Source of the DNA: Hirundichthys speculiger
Lineage: Eukaryota > Chordata > Actinopteri > Beloniformes > Exocoetidae
DNA length: 64,000 nt
NCBI GenBank assembly: GCA_018398805.1
Contig: JAGFBZ010002542.1
Span: 124,001 to 188,000 of the forward strand
Direction of reading: 5' to 3'
Below, one piece after another: positions 36,073 through 49,045 of this stretch (positions within the stretch are counted from its first letter, which is position 1; every line of letters begins with the position of its first letter). Made by a program: the position numbers and the translations under genes. The notes below the pieces were generated by a model, which was given only the letters and a program-made list of their open reading frames with translations, did not search any database and had not been told where the DNA came from.

Positions 36073-37092
36073 TTACATTCTCCTGTTTATCTCTCTTCTG
36101 TTTTCTTCACCTCATTCTGCTTCCCATTTGACATCCTCATAGCTCATGGAAAGTTCCTTGTAACATAACTGTATTCATTAAAACTCACTCTGGCACGGTG
36201 AGGCAATAAGATCTAACTGGAATGAATGAAAGACCTCAGGGCCATCAGGCACTGAGAGTGAGAGGATGGGGAAGACGTATTAGTTGCAGGAAATCTCAGT
36301 GTGATGATCTGAGTGAAAACGGAGGTCGGGAAAAAAGAGTGGCAGAAAGAAGACAAGAAAGAGAGAGATGAAATCTTTATGCTGGTTGTTTGAGTTCAAA
36401 CCAAATCCCCGCATGGACTCAAATCTCCTGTTGCCATGGCGATTTAGCTGACGATGTGGTGTCCCATGAGACCCTGCCCTGAAAGCAAAGCGAGAGGAAG
36501 CAAAACACTCAAGGACAGGCAGAAGGACAAAATAACACAAGTGCACTACCCAAGGATGCACAACAATAAAAAGATCATGCTCTTTATCCTGTTCATTAAA
36601 CCAGCACGTCTTTACCTGTCAGGGAGGTGCTGTTAGATTATTAAATGCTTATCTTGCGAATAAAACTGTGAGTGTGACAGATTTTTAGAAATGTTATGCT
36701 TGTCTCAATAAATGTCAACTTATTGATCAAATTATACAGCAGACTAGCTCACGCCCTGTTTGGCATATTGAATAGATCCAGTAATTCTCCACAACTACTT
36801 GCTGTTCACATCTTTTTTGCTGCTGTGTGCAAAAAACAAACAACAAAAAAAAAAAAAAAACAAGAAAACCTTTGGGGCTTGTGAAGGATTAAGAGTCAAT
36901 GGATTTTTGGGGAAAATGTGTGTAAAACAGCATGTTTAATGATGCATGATCCTGTTTTTAAAAGTTTTACTTTTGTGTACTTTATTTAAGCACATTATGT
37001 GGAAGAGCAACAGTAAATTTTGGTATTTGGCATTAGTATTTGATTTGTGCATATGTTTATTTTATATGACATTATACTGTCATATGACATTA

Positions 37093-37093
<1 letters not shown>
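36073..37093. other. Intronic DNA, no feature recognised
   Basis: A-rich tract at about 36836-36860. No exon found in the kilobase before the first visible tmem163 exon. Confidence 0.5.

Positions 37094-37163
<70 letters not shown>
37094..37163. repeat. (TA)n microsatellite
   Basis: About 70 bp of TA repeat, abutting a Tc1-type end on its right. Confidence 0.95.
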
Positions 37164-37166
<3 letters not shown>

Positions 37167-37366
37167 TGGAGGAATAAGTGTTTGATCCCCCGCTGATTTT
37201 GGCAGTTGTCATACTGAGGAAATAAATGAACAGTCTCAGACTTCTATGGCAGCTTTATTTTAAACAGTTATAGAAAGAATATTAAAAAAAAGAATTGAGA
37301 AAATTACATTAAAAATGAAATGAAAAATAAAAATCAATTTGAAAGTCATTGAGGGAAATACCTGTG
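37164..37366. mobile_element. Tc1-like terminal fragment between two (TA)n arrays
   Basis: Starts CAGTGGAGGAATAAGTGTTT followed by GATCCCC, a fish Tc1-type end (family differs from 4551). It includes AACAGTCTCAGACTTCTATG, and ends near GAGGGAAATACCTG. About 200 bp remain with no transposase. TA on both sides fits TA-target insertion into a TA array. Confidence 0.7.
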
Positions 37367-37372
37367 TATATA

Positions 37373-37454
<82 letters not shown>
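37367..37454. repeat. (TA)n microsatellite
   Basis: About 88 bp of nearly pure TA, 118 bp upstream of the first visible tmem163 exon. Confidence 0.95.
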
Positions 37455-37457
<3 letters not shown>

Positions 37458-37572
37458 ATGATTTTATCTATCTTAGCATGTCAATAAAATATTGAAGGGA
37501 TCAAAATGACTTGTACTTTGTTTTCATCTGGATGACAGAAACCAGTGACGTCAATGCTCTCTCTCTCCACAG

Positions 37573-37616
37573 CTGTATCATTCATGAGACACAGTGCATC
37601 AGCCTTTGGATTTGCT
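37573..37616 (+). CDS. tmem163: Transmembrane protein 163, exon with end of TM1 and start of TM2
   Basis: TMEM163 is a dimeric six-pass zinc transporter of vesicles and plasma membrane (SV31), related to cation diffusion facilitators, which moves Zn2+ out of the cytosol. This 44-nt exon encodes (split codon)-VSFMRHSASAFGFA, close to human VSVMRYSASAFGFA. Acceptor CTCCACAG and donor GTGAGT are good. It starts with two bases of a split codon and ends on a complete one. In human, as recalled, this would be exon 3 of 8. The two upstream coding exons (cytoplasmic N-terminus with most of TM1) were not found in 1-37572. Whether this is the a or b paralogue cannot be told. Confidence 0.9.
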
Positions 37617-38365
37617 GTGAGTTTCCTTCTTTCTTCCTCTTACACTTAGCATTTCGTCACAGCTGGGGTTATACTGTTTTATTAATGAATCCCAGCAAAT
37701 TGTTATTGGTCCCTTTGTCGCCAAGGTAACAGGGCAGACAAGAGGAACTGGGCATAGTGTTGAGGTTCACTGTCAAAATGTTTATATGGCTGCTAAACAG
37801 AGCTGCTGGCTCTTACCAGAAGAAAGCTTATTAATGGTTCTTATTGCTCAAAGGAAACTATTGAACCTTTAATCGGATCAAAAAGGGGAGACTTAATCAC
37901 AGTGAAACGAAAATTAATATGTTCACACCCCAGGTCACAGGAGTAGAAAATGTGGTTAACTCAATGTGATAAGATTCCCCATAATCTGCAGAGATAGGTG
38001 TCTCTTTTTATTAAAGATGGGATTTTTAATTAACAAGTGCTTGCCGTCTTCAATGGTTTTAATAATACTGCAAGAAAAAAAAACTGAACAAACTACTGCA
38101 AAGAAGTTAAATCACAGCGACTGATTATGGTAACTTCTGATGCTTTGAAACCTCAGCTATCTTTAGCTACATGCTGTTATCTGAATGATCATACCACCTT
38201 TGGAGAAAATAATGCTGTCACATGTGACATTTGTATTTCTTATTCTGCAAATATTGTGTTGCACATTCAATGATTTTAAATCTTTTAGAGCAAGACGTGT
38301 CTTTGGCTCAACCTCTTTTCCTTCCCTTCCTGTTTTTGGTTACTATGTACCTGTCTCTGTTGTAG

Positions 38366-38457
38366 TTTGATGCCACACTGGATGTCATGTCATCAGTCAT
38401 TGTCCTATGGCGCTACAGCAACGCGGCGGCGGTGCATTCAGCACACAGGGAGTACAT
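38366..38457 (+). CDS. tmem163: Transmembrane protein 163, exon with TM2 zinc-site aspartates
   Basis: 92 nt in phase with the preceding exon. It encodes FDATLDVMSSVIVLWRYSN, then AAAVHSAHREY and the first two bases of Ile. The two Asp of FDATLD (codons at 38369 and 38381), spaced DxxxD in TM2, correspond to residues reported as needed for zinc binding and transport in the mammalian protein. The cytosolic NAAAVHSAHREY loop is nearly invariant with human. Acceptor TTGTAG, donor GTAAGT. No damage is seen. Confidence 0.97.
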
Positions 38458-39472
38458 GTAAGTGGAAGCCACTGTACCGACTTTAATCATCCTTCTCTGG
38501 TAAATCAGTGTGATTTTATACAATTATGGCTACTCTTCTGCATCTAAAGTTGTATTTTACCATACAATAATGTTCATAGTTTGTGCAGTTAACTTATCTC
38601 TCCTCTCTAGAAAGAGAACATTTCAGCCATTTGGTTCCAATGTGTGACCTCTCTTCAAGTCTTATTTTCACCACTCTCTAAATCCATCATGTTGCCATAA
38701 TTTTAAACGGAAACAAAACGATTTTGTGAGAGGTTTGTTTTTAAATCCCTCAAAAATTTAGTTAATGAAATATTACCATATTGGGGAGAAGGATTTGGTT
38801 GCAGACTGTAGAGAAGTAGAGCTCCACTATAGACAGGAAACATGACAAAGCATGTGATACCCTAACCTTGACCACTTGAAAGTGGAGGTCACAGGCTTGG
38901 GTCATAGGCTTGATAAACCCTAAACTGTTGTTCATATTCTCTGTATTTTATCAGTGCTTTTTTATCTTGTCACAGTGGATGCTGTTGGTGCATTCATGCA
39001 TTTAACTAGTCACTTCAGTTGTACGAACAACTGCAATAAGAACTGCAACTGAAATAAGAAAAAGGTCATTACTGACATGTTTACTTTTGCTGGATGACTC
39101 TCCAACTCTTTCAACTTCACTGGCTATGGTACACCTGTGGATGGCATGTTACAGTTACTAAGTTACTTACTAACTCTGTAATTTCTTCATTTCCACTTAG
39201 TTGGAACACCCACTCCCATTTCCATCAAAGTTGTTTGTTGGCATAAAAACTAATCATGCTGGCATACACCACGCCCTCACATACAGTGCCTTGGACCAAG
39301 TTCACTGTAGTCTTGTGCATTAGTGGTGTGGCTCTTTGCTGGTCTCATGGTTTGATTCACTAATGATTCACCTGTTAAAATTCAAAAATCTGCTGGTTTC
39401 TGAGCAAAAGCCATGTCAAAGGCAACATGAACTGGCCTTGACCTAGGTTTTGGCAAGTGCTGTGGGGACCAA
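38458..39472. other. tmem163 intron, no feature recognised
   Basis: Intron sequence between the TM2 exon and the nested transposons at 39473. No other exon or repeat recognised. Confidence 0.6.
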
Positions 39473-39497
39473 GGGTGAATTCCAATTCCACCCTTAA

Positions 39498-40768
39498 AGG
39501 TTGGGTGGGAGATCTTTGAAAAAACGGTTCCAGCAATCCAACTCAAGTGAGATTTTGAAAGATACACTCCCTCCCTTCTCCCAAAGGCTCTGCCTCCTCC
39601 TCTTCAGCTCACCCCTCGAAACCACGCCTTCACACGATTCACAACTACATGAACGCGCACGCAATCTCGAGCGGTCACTAAGGTTTCGTGACCACTTAGG
39701 AATTAGGCTTATTTGTCAGTGGAACTAGTAGCCGTGTGATCAATCAGTAATCTAGTCTTATAGAGCACATCAACTGGCTATGCTATCTGCCAGATATAGA
39801 ACGAAACGGACAAACCATTGTTTCTCAACAGCAGAAATCTTTTTTGTAAAACCCATATCAACTAACTACTGCGTATTGTCAAGGTTGGGTGATAATAGTA
39901 CTTACAGGTCTGAGTCTGAAGGTGACTCCGTATGAATGGTAGACACTGGGGGGGGGGGGGGGGGGGGGGGGTTGATGGCACCGTGCTTTCATCGGTTTGT
40001 GCATGAAGCTTATAGTTAACAAAAGGTATAGCATTCAACGATATTGGGAAAGCTACGGTCACGGATAACAACAGCCTACCTAATGGTGTCACACATAATA
40101 CTGTAGCCTAGTTGACAGAGTTGGTAGCTTAGCGAAACATGCTGGAATATGTTCGTCATGTCAATCGATGGACAATAATTTTATCATCTTTCATTTTCTC
40201 ACTGACTGGGTGAATAGGCCTACAATACCCGTAACTGATCAGTATTTTGAAATATTATATAGTCAGAACGGCATCTTACCTATCCAGTAGAAACTGGGCC
40301 ACCTTGCCATCGGTCTGGAGCCCCTTTTCATTTTTTTGTTGGCGCCAGCGCTGGAAAGCCGTACTCTTGTTCTGTTTCGTTCTTCGGTTAGCTTCCGCAT
40401 GGCTGTTTCTTTATCAACTACAGTTTTCCCTTTGATTTTGCTGCCGGTTGATGTCTTCTTAACTTGATTTCTGGCTTTCAAATAGCAATGCTGTGTCTGC
40501 TCATCTGATTGCCTGAGCTGAGGGAGCGAGGGAGGAGTGGGTGGGATTGCATTGATATTTGATGGATGTATTAGGCAGTCAATAAATGTAAAGATGATCA
40601 GTACATTGATTGGTCAGTTTTCCTCTGATTACACCCTCTAGACTGGAGCAAAACGTTTGGTTTTTTTTTTTTGCAAACATTCTATTTCAGTAGGTGCAAT
40701 GGGAATGTGAAAATGTTTTCAGGCAATATTGTAAAAAATGCTGCAAACAAAGATCTCCCACCATACCT
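39498..40768 (-). mobile_element. TTAA-target element (Kolobok/piggyBac-like), long copy
   Basis: 1271 bp flanked by TTAA (39494-39497 and 40769-40772). The ends AGGTTGGGTGGGAGATC and, inverted, AGGTATGGTGGGAGATC are related to the short copy at 23408. The extra middle (about 39640-40530) holds a minus-strand exon remnant: ETAMRKLTEERNRTRV, a frame shift, then AFQRWRQQKNEKGLQTDGKV and AQFLLDR, followed by a GTAAGA splice donor near 40273-40278. The AFxRWRxxKxxKGLxTD...FLLDR pattern recurs at the start of fish transposon-related proteins. A 24-base G run lies at 39948-39971. Confidence 0.72.
39948..39971. repeat. (G)24 homopolymer
   Basis: 24 consecutive G inside the TTAA-target element. On the minus strand this gives a meaningless poly-Pro run. 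Confidence 0.95.
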
Positions 40769-41497
40769 TTAACCCTCAATCTCAACCCTCACCCTTAACC
40801 CTCAATTTTTGGCCCTCAATCTTAACCCTCAAAAGTAAGTGTCAGGGCTATCTTGTGGCTTAGAAATGGGACACCCCTTAAGTGCAGTTACATCTTCAGA
40901 CTGAAATGTATCAGAGCTCGTGTTGTCTCTGTATTCCCTGAAATGACACAGGGATAACATTGAAAAGAGCACTGTATATTCTCCAAATAATATTAGCAAA
41001 TAACACAATAGAGGATACATTATTCAATCCTCCGTCGCTACACGACAAGGTATACAAGTAACGTGAAGCCGGCCGGGACCGCCGGCTGGGATCTCCGGCC
41101 GGGACTGCTGGGCGGGCCGCCGGCCGTGTCCACCGGCCGGGAGTGCCAGTCCAGCAGCAAACATGGTAAAGTAAAAAAAAAAAAATGTTACGCAACAACG
41201 ATGTTAATCCATGAAAAAAGTCTCAAACAAAGACAATAAGATGGTTTCGTAACATTTATATCTTTAAGAACTACGAAGATACTTACATTTGTAGCTAGCT
41301 TTTTTTCTCGTCATCCTTTTCGAAGATGTCCTGTCTAAATTACCTAGTGCCTTCTGGGTAGCCCTTACTTCCAAGGGTGGTGCCGGAGAATCTCAATTTT
41401 GAGAGCGATACAGCCCTCAAACTTGTCCCTCAATTTGACATTCTTAGAAGCACGCATTTTTGAAATGGAGGGTTAAGGGAGGAATTGGAATTCACCC

Positions 41498-42660
41498 TAA
41501 GTGTGCCCCAAAGGACCAAAGAAAGTATGTGGTTGATGGTATGTGACTGAGTTTATGTAGCAGCATTCATTCTGGATCAACATCATCTGTCAAGGCCAAA
41601 GTAAAATCTGCAGATGTCGGCCAATCTTTGGGCCAGAGATTTTTTACTGTAAAAGACTAATCTTTTAATTGGAAGACAACCACTCTACCAGCTCCAGTAG
41701 CTCAAGCGAGTTCATTACTTAAACGTTAGATTAATTGTAGATTTGCTTGTCTGATGAGAAAATAACTGCTTGGATCAGACGTGTTGCAGCTTAAGAAAGG
41801 CCAGACTGCCACCACTCAATAATATGAAATGTGCACACAAATAACATTAACAAATTCTAAATTTTGATGAAAATAGTTTGTCTCCTCATTTCACAAACAG
41901 ATAGTTGTTAAAAGGAAAGGTTTTGACACATTTGTGCATAAAAGTTGAAGTAAGTACATTCTGGGATGCAAGTTGTCTTCTGTCAGAGAAAAGCAACATT
42001 TTTATTGTAACGCTTCATCTGTCAGGATACTGTGTGTCTGTTACAAAGTGAGATAGATTAGACATGGGTATCATTATTCAGGCCTGGCAGAAGTGTCAAA
42101 TAAAGACAGGGTTTTAAAAGATCAAATGTTCCCGAAGCTGTGAATAACCAAATCTGCAGGGTGCATGTGCAACAAGAGTGTAGTGTTGTGCAATAAGACG
42201 TATAACATGCTCGTTTAGTCATAAAAGGGGTTATTACCAACTGTCTTGAGGGACAGCTGCTAATAACCAGAAGGGTATTAACAAAGTTAATAAATTGAAA
42301 CGGGGCACCACCTGATAAATCAGGAAAAAGGACTAAACGGCACAATCAGTCTCAAAGTGGCTGTTGGTTAATGCATGCCAGCCTGTGACCAGGTGTGGCG
42401 CTATAGAGCAAAAGAGAAGGTGTGAGTCCAAGCACAGACTTCTTCAACCAGCAAATGTTACAAAACTGTGTAAAATAACCACAAACAACTTCTCTCATTA
42501 GAATATGTCCAAATTTATATAACACAAGTATTAAAATGAACAAACACTTGAATCAAGATCCTGATATCTACTAACTAAAAGACGACTAAACTAACGGAAG
42601 CAAATAAAACATTAGATGGAAAAGAGTGTCAACTTATATACATGTATAATTTGACACTTT
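41498..42660. other. tmem163 intron, no feature recognised
   Basis: No exon or repeat body identified between the nested transposons and the (GT)n array. Confidence 0.5.
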
Positions 42661-42665
42661 TATAT

Positions 42666-42666
<1 letters not shown>

Positions 42667-42706
<40 letters not shown>

Positions 42707-42713
42707 GTGTGTG
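42667..42713. repeat. (GT)n microsatellite
   Basis: About 47 bp, one GC interruption. Confidence 0.95.
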
Positions 42714-42750
42714 ATAAACTAAGATGACTTACTACTGTGAGGAGGATTCC

Positions 42751-42875
42751 ACGATGGCGGCCGAGATCACGTGGTCACTCGTCCCTTACCAAGATGGCGG
42801 ACGAGATCATGAGGTGTTCTTGTCCCCCACCAAGATGGTTGCTGAATCATGCGATAGGGCGCTACAAGATGGCGG
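42751..42875 (+). promoter_or_regulatory. Cluster of four YY1-like motifs with CACGTG boxes
   Basis: ACGATGGCGG (42751), AAGATGGCGG (42791), AAGATGGTTG (42832) and AAGATGGCGG (42866), all on the + strand at 34-41-bp spacing, within an imperfectly repeated GAtGGCGGaCGAGaTCACGTG unit. Two CACGTG boxes follow the first and last copies. AAGATGGCGGC is the known YY1 core and is common in CpG promoters and retroelement 5' ends. Function is inferred from motif only. Confidence 0.5.
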
Positions 42876-43880
42876 ACGAGGTCACGTGTAACCTCGTCAG
42901 GATGATTGTTAGTAAGGAGAAAGAGGAAAGAAAAGACAGTAACATCAACAAAGCGAAGGTGATTCCTAACCACCGATGGTGTGATCACTCTGAGCATTTC
43001 CACACAGGAGGGAGAGTGTGAAGCAGACGTCTGCACTCTTGTCCTGATTGTTTGTTTGGAAATCGGGGTGCGATCAGCCAGTGGTGAGGAAACACGGTGA
43101 TCACGTGAGTAAATATGTACCGGCGGATTACCGGTGGGCTCAATCGTAAGCAGAGATATACAACAAAGCGACGTAATCACAAAAAAATACTAACTAAGCC
43201 AAACAGCTCTGCCCAGACAGTCGGAGGTGATTGGAGTCCGGGAAGGATGATTGATATTGGTAACAGCGGGACCGCTGTTGGGTTACGCTCTGCGGATGTG
43301 AGCTCTGTTCGTCCTGGCTCTCTCGGCTTCCGTGGGGGTGCAGGTTGCAGCGTCTCTGCACAGCCAGGTCCTCCTATAAAGGCGCGTAGAGCTGTTGCAT
43401 CTTCCCGTGGCGGCACCATGCCTTTTTTTGCACCAATGTGCGCAGGTCACTTGTGGTACTGGCTGGATGGGGTGCTTGAATTGGTCTTCCTTTACCGGTG
43501 GCTGACTAGCGCTTTGCTGGATGGGCTTCGTGGTTGCGGGCTGGAAGCTGTGACGGGCCGGAGTAGGCCAAAGAGAATATCCTTTGTGCTGTGTGGAGCA
43601 GGTCCAAGCAGAAGAGCCAATGAGCAGGGAAGAGAAGAGAGTGAGCTGATGGCGTCCGCGGTATTTAAGGCTGCAGGGATGCGATCCGCCTTTGCCAGGA
43701 ACCCCTGCTGTGTAGTCGGGGGTCCTCAGCCAGTAAGAGGCATGGTGTCCCTTCACACCTTGCCATAAAACAATAAAACGTTGCAAAGCATGTTGGGGGT
43801 TGCAGTCATTCCAGTGGTCCTTTGTCTCACAAACCATGCAGTCTCCGTAACTCATGGCCTGTGGCCTAACAGTAGACACA
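42876..43880. other. GC-rich promoter-like or retroelement block in tmem163 intron
   Basis: Richer in CpG than its surroundings. It contains CCTATAAAGGCGCG at about 43372 (TATA-like, + strand), TTAAATACCGCGG on the minus strand at about 43665 and ACAATAAAACG at about 43770. Open frames of 217 residues (+, 43115-43768) and 198 residues (-, 43283-43879) overlap each other. Neither shows a domain I recognise, and both may simply reflect high GC. It may be an LTR or 5' region of an unidentified retroelement, together with the motif cluster to its left. Confidence 0.35.
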
Positions 43881-44030
43881 CCTTGTAAAGTTGTGCATTA
43901 CTGCCACATAAGTGACAATGTCATATCTAGCTTGTCAGTTTTTAAGGTCTAGGGATGAATTGATGACAGTTGAAGTAGTACTTAGCTAAACCCTGCTAAT
44001 TTTCCTTCCTTTCTGTTTGTGTGTCTGCAG

Positions 44031-44127
44031 AGCATGTGTGGTCCTGGGGGTTGTGTTCATTCTCTCATCCCTGTGCATACTAGGAAAAGCCATCCACGGT
44101 CTGGTCACTAAGACGCCTCCAGAGGTG
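44031..44127 (+). CDS. tmem163: Transmembrane protein 163, exon with TM3
   Basis: 97 nt. The first base completes Ile (AT|A), then ACVVLGVVFILSSLCILGKA, IHGLVTKTPPEV. This is TM3 and the following loop, matching human ACVILGVIFLLSSICIVVKA and the ...PEV boundary. Acceptor GTCTGCAG and donor GTAAGC. The loop (GLVTKTPPEV versus DLSTRLLPEV) is the most diverged part of the visible protein. Confidence 0.97.
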
Positions 44128-45200
44128 GTAAGCATACACACACATACGCTAGCACACACAACAGCATTGCAGGCAAGGGCTGTGCGTTTTCAACTTGGAA
44201 AAAACAAAGTAAAACATTTTACTCCAATGTTGAGATGTTGTCTATATCACTCTGGGCCTTTCCGAAAAACATATTTTTATGTTCTGCTCAATGCAGGATT
44301 AAACTTTAACCACCCCGTCACATCTGAACGGGACAGGGGTGAATAAAATGTATTCAGTATACAGACAGAAGAGCCACTTTTAATTACGTGAGTGCAATAA
44401 TAAACATAAAGTGCAAGGAGTTGGATGCATGGTTTCTGCTTGTGGTTTTGCATACATCTACTGTTTGGGTCCATGGAGGTTCAACATTGCCAAGTCCAAC
44501 AGTCAGCATGAAACTGGACATTTTTTTAAAACTATTTATACTTTTACACAATCTCATGTAAATATGACTTGCTCTGCATTTCTCTGAAGGTGTAAAGATA
44601 AATGTGGTTCCAAAATAGTCCATCAGGTTGCATCTGCAAGATAGATGCATCATCTTCATTATCTTTTAGTTGCTTGGTGCCATCAAGATCTTTTCCTATT
44701 GTTACACAGTTTGGGGAATACCCACTGCATGTTTTCCATTTATTTTCTTTGAAAGTTTTTATTGGGTTTATTTTTTTTTTCAACCCTGATCAAAAGTACA
44801 TTCCACTCAACTGTGAAGCCAAAATACAGGATACAACATATCCCAATCTGAAGCTTTAATAATTGACATGGGGACGCCTCAAAATGTGTTCACACTTCAC
44901 TTGTGATGCCTTTATATGAAATTCTAAACGTAGGAGGGGGAGCAGTTTAAAAACGTATACAGAATTGAGCCAGCATTACTATTCTCTATCCTTTTGGAAG
45001 TGGTGATTGTTTGTTAGTTGTTGTGACTAGGAAAAAAAAAATGCCAGAGTCTATTAACTGTGCTGCAATTAGCTTAAAATGCCACACCTGGCAATTCCAA
45101 ACTTGTTTAATTAATGGAAAAACAACAATAAAACTGCCCTTACCTGTTTAGTAGTTGTCGTTTTTGAGTAGTGTGCTACTCTAATTTTTGTTCAAGTACA
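44128..45200. other. tmem163 intron, no feature recognised
   Basis: No exon, RNA gene or clear repeat seen. Confidence 0.5.
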
Positions 45201-45595
45201 TTTTGTTCAAGTTGGCATCTCTCCCTGTCTTTAGTGGTTCCTGTTTTACTTTGAAAGGTCTGTCTTGTCTTCATTGTGTTCTGCTTTGCTTCCTCCCTCT
45301 TGTTACCTTGATTCCCTGCACCTGCCTCTCGTTTGTTTCTCTGTGTATTTAAGTCTTGTCATTTTCCCCTGTTCTCTGTGGGTCCATTTCGTCTTTGTGA
45401 AATTTCACATGTTTTTCTGTCCTGCCTGTTCCCCACTCGTCATCTTCTTGCCAGATAAGTTAAGTTTGTCTTTTTGTGTTTATGGATTTTTCATGTTTTG
45501 GATTTTTGAGATTGTTGTGTGTCTGTTAATAAACCCCTTTTTGTGTTATATTCCTGCTCCTGGTTCCTCGGCTGCACGAAAGTGAGATAGGATAC
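45201..45595 (+). repeat. Solo LTR, related to the LTR at 48804
   Basis: Shares TTCAAGTTGGCATC, TCCCTGTCT and a TTAATAAACCCCTTTTTGTG segment followed by CCTGCTCCTGGTTCCT with the minus-strand reading of 48804-49045. It contains GTGTATTTAAGTC (TATA-like) and the AATAAA signal. Orientation is opposite to 48804-49045. Exact ends are not fixed. Confidence 0.6.
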
Positions 45596-46884
45596 GTTAC
45601 CATGGAGATTTATTCTTTGCAGCTAACAAGCGGGATTTCTTAATCCCGCTGCTCTGATCTCTTCTGTCAGATGCCGCTCCCATTAGAAATGCATTTAATC
45701 AACAGTTATTCACAAAGTTGTGTGTGTATGTTATTTTCCTCAGCCTTCACTAAAATTTACAAACAAATTGTTCCTAGGGATTATGATCATCATTATATAC
45801 AGTCCAGTCCTGGTTCAAATTAAAAAGTTGACTGATATTTTATTGATCTCAGGAATTTGACTTGGTATGTTTCTCTTTAATACTGTTCCAGTTGTTGAGA
45901 TGATTAGAAATGGCTGATCTCACAAAGGTGATGAGAATAAAGTCAGGGATGAGGGTGATGGTCTACTGTATCTAAAGTTCCATTCATGTCATGAGTGTTT
46001 ATGAAGCAGCTCTTTAGAAGATCTTCCTGATGGGAGACAGTTCTGGTGCAGGTCAAACCCTCTGGTGTTTCTCCACTTAAAGTATCTATTACTTGAGTAA
46101 ACTAGGCCAACTTTATTTTAATTTAATTTATCAAGAATGTATACAAATATTAACATCTGAACAGGTAAATAATGAAAAAAGAACATATGACCTAGTTTAG
46201 TAACTCTTTCATGCCTCATCAGTCTGTGTAACTGAAAGTGCCTTATAATGTGTCGGTGCATGTCAACAAAATTCAGGGACAATCCAGACTAAGAGCTTGC
46301 TCAGATGGTTGAGATGAAATCATGGCAGTTCTTTCAAAAACTTTAACGACAAAGTTTGATGTGGTTTCTCTGGACATATAGTTCATTATTTATTATAATG
46401 ACTTAATATTATTTTTTATGTAACATTCAATTTCATGTAGTCCGTACTGACTCCAGACGGTTAATGGTGACATTGCAGCGTAGTTCCAGTTTCCAGCCAA
46501 TTTCACTGTAGATTAGCTAAAGGCGTGCTCGTTGTGACATTGCAATCACATTGGCCTTCGAGCGCAGTTGCAGGTTAGTTGTGTAGATAGTACTGTGTTA
46601 AATTGCAGCTACGTTAGTAGCATGCTAACCAACAGAACCAACAGTGCAACTGGACCATCAGCTTGCTCAATCCTACCATCAGTTTCTAAATCAAAATGCA
46701 TGCTTCATTCCTGTAGAAGTAAACCTACAAGTAAATGTAGAACGCCACCTATTATCTCAGGAGTTATAACACCTGATATTTATAATTTGGTATGCTGATA
46801 ATGCATCAGCTTTTTCTGAAGCAATTTCCCCTTCCAGAAATGAGTTGTCAAGTAACTTGGGACGACCCAGGTGCAGTAGCTTCT
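45596..46884. other. tmem163 intron, no feature recognised
   Basis: No gene or repeat family recognised. Confidence 0.5.
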
Positions 46885-47015
46885 CCACCTATTCATCTGT
46901 TTTCTATATCCGCCACTTCCTCTTTAGGGTCACGGGGGTCTGCTGGAGCCTGTCCCACCTGTTTCTGGCCAAAAGTCCGGCGTACACCTCAGATGTGTCG
47001 CCAGTTCATTGCAGT
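46885..47015 (-). repeat. SINE/LINE-tail repeat, partial copy
   Basis: The minus strand reads CAATGAACTGGCGACACATC, GGCTCCAGCAGACCCCCGTG and AAGTGGCGGATATAGAAAAC before a short GATGAATAG tail. Same family as 8593-8855 and 30595-30920. Confidence 0.72.
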
Positions 47016-48803
<1,788 letters not shown>

Positions 48804-49045
48804 TGTCATGATTTGCAGCAGATGAGGAAGGACCCAAGAGCAGGAGTTCTCAAAAAAACAAAAGGGTTTATTAAACCAAAACACAAAGTACAAAAATACA
48901 AATAGGCCAAAATACCAAACACAAATTTAACTAAAATCCCGGACAGACCTTCAAAATAAAACAGAAAACAGAGCAGACAAGAGACAGGGAGTGATGCCAA
49001 CTTGACACAAAACACAGACTGTCATGGCTGACCTAAACCATGACA
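48804..49045 (-). repeat. 3' LTR of an antisense gypsy-type unit
   Basis: 242 bp bounded by TGTCATG and CATGACA. On the minus strand it is preceded by a GGGGGGTAC polypurine tract (49046-49054). It contains TTTAATAAACCC (poly-A signal, near 48868) and ends AATCATGACA. The adjoining sequence on its 5' side (minus strand) is the repeat-protein ORF. No matching 5' LTR was found to the right in the window. Confidence 0.75.

Larger units (their letters stand above)
39473..41497. mobile_element. PIF/Harbinger-like element, outer member of a nest
   Basis: The ends are GGGTGAATTCCAATTCC and its inverse GGAATTGGAATTCACCC. The flanking trinucleotides CAA and TAA are close to the TWA target of Harbinger elements. 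Internal (CCCTCAA)-rich sequence lies near both ends. The TTAA-target element at 39498-40768 sits just inside the left end. At 41066-41158 is a GC-rich block with repeated CCGGCCGGGA motifs. No transposase was recognised, so class assignment is tentative. Confidence 0.62.

Noticed and set aside
43115..43768. The 217-residue + frame as a new gene
   Set aside because: It overlaps an equally long minus frame, has no domain or splice context, and lies in GC-rich DNA where long frames arise by chance.
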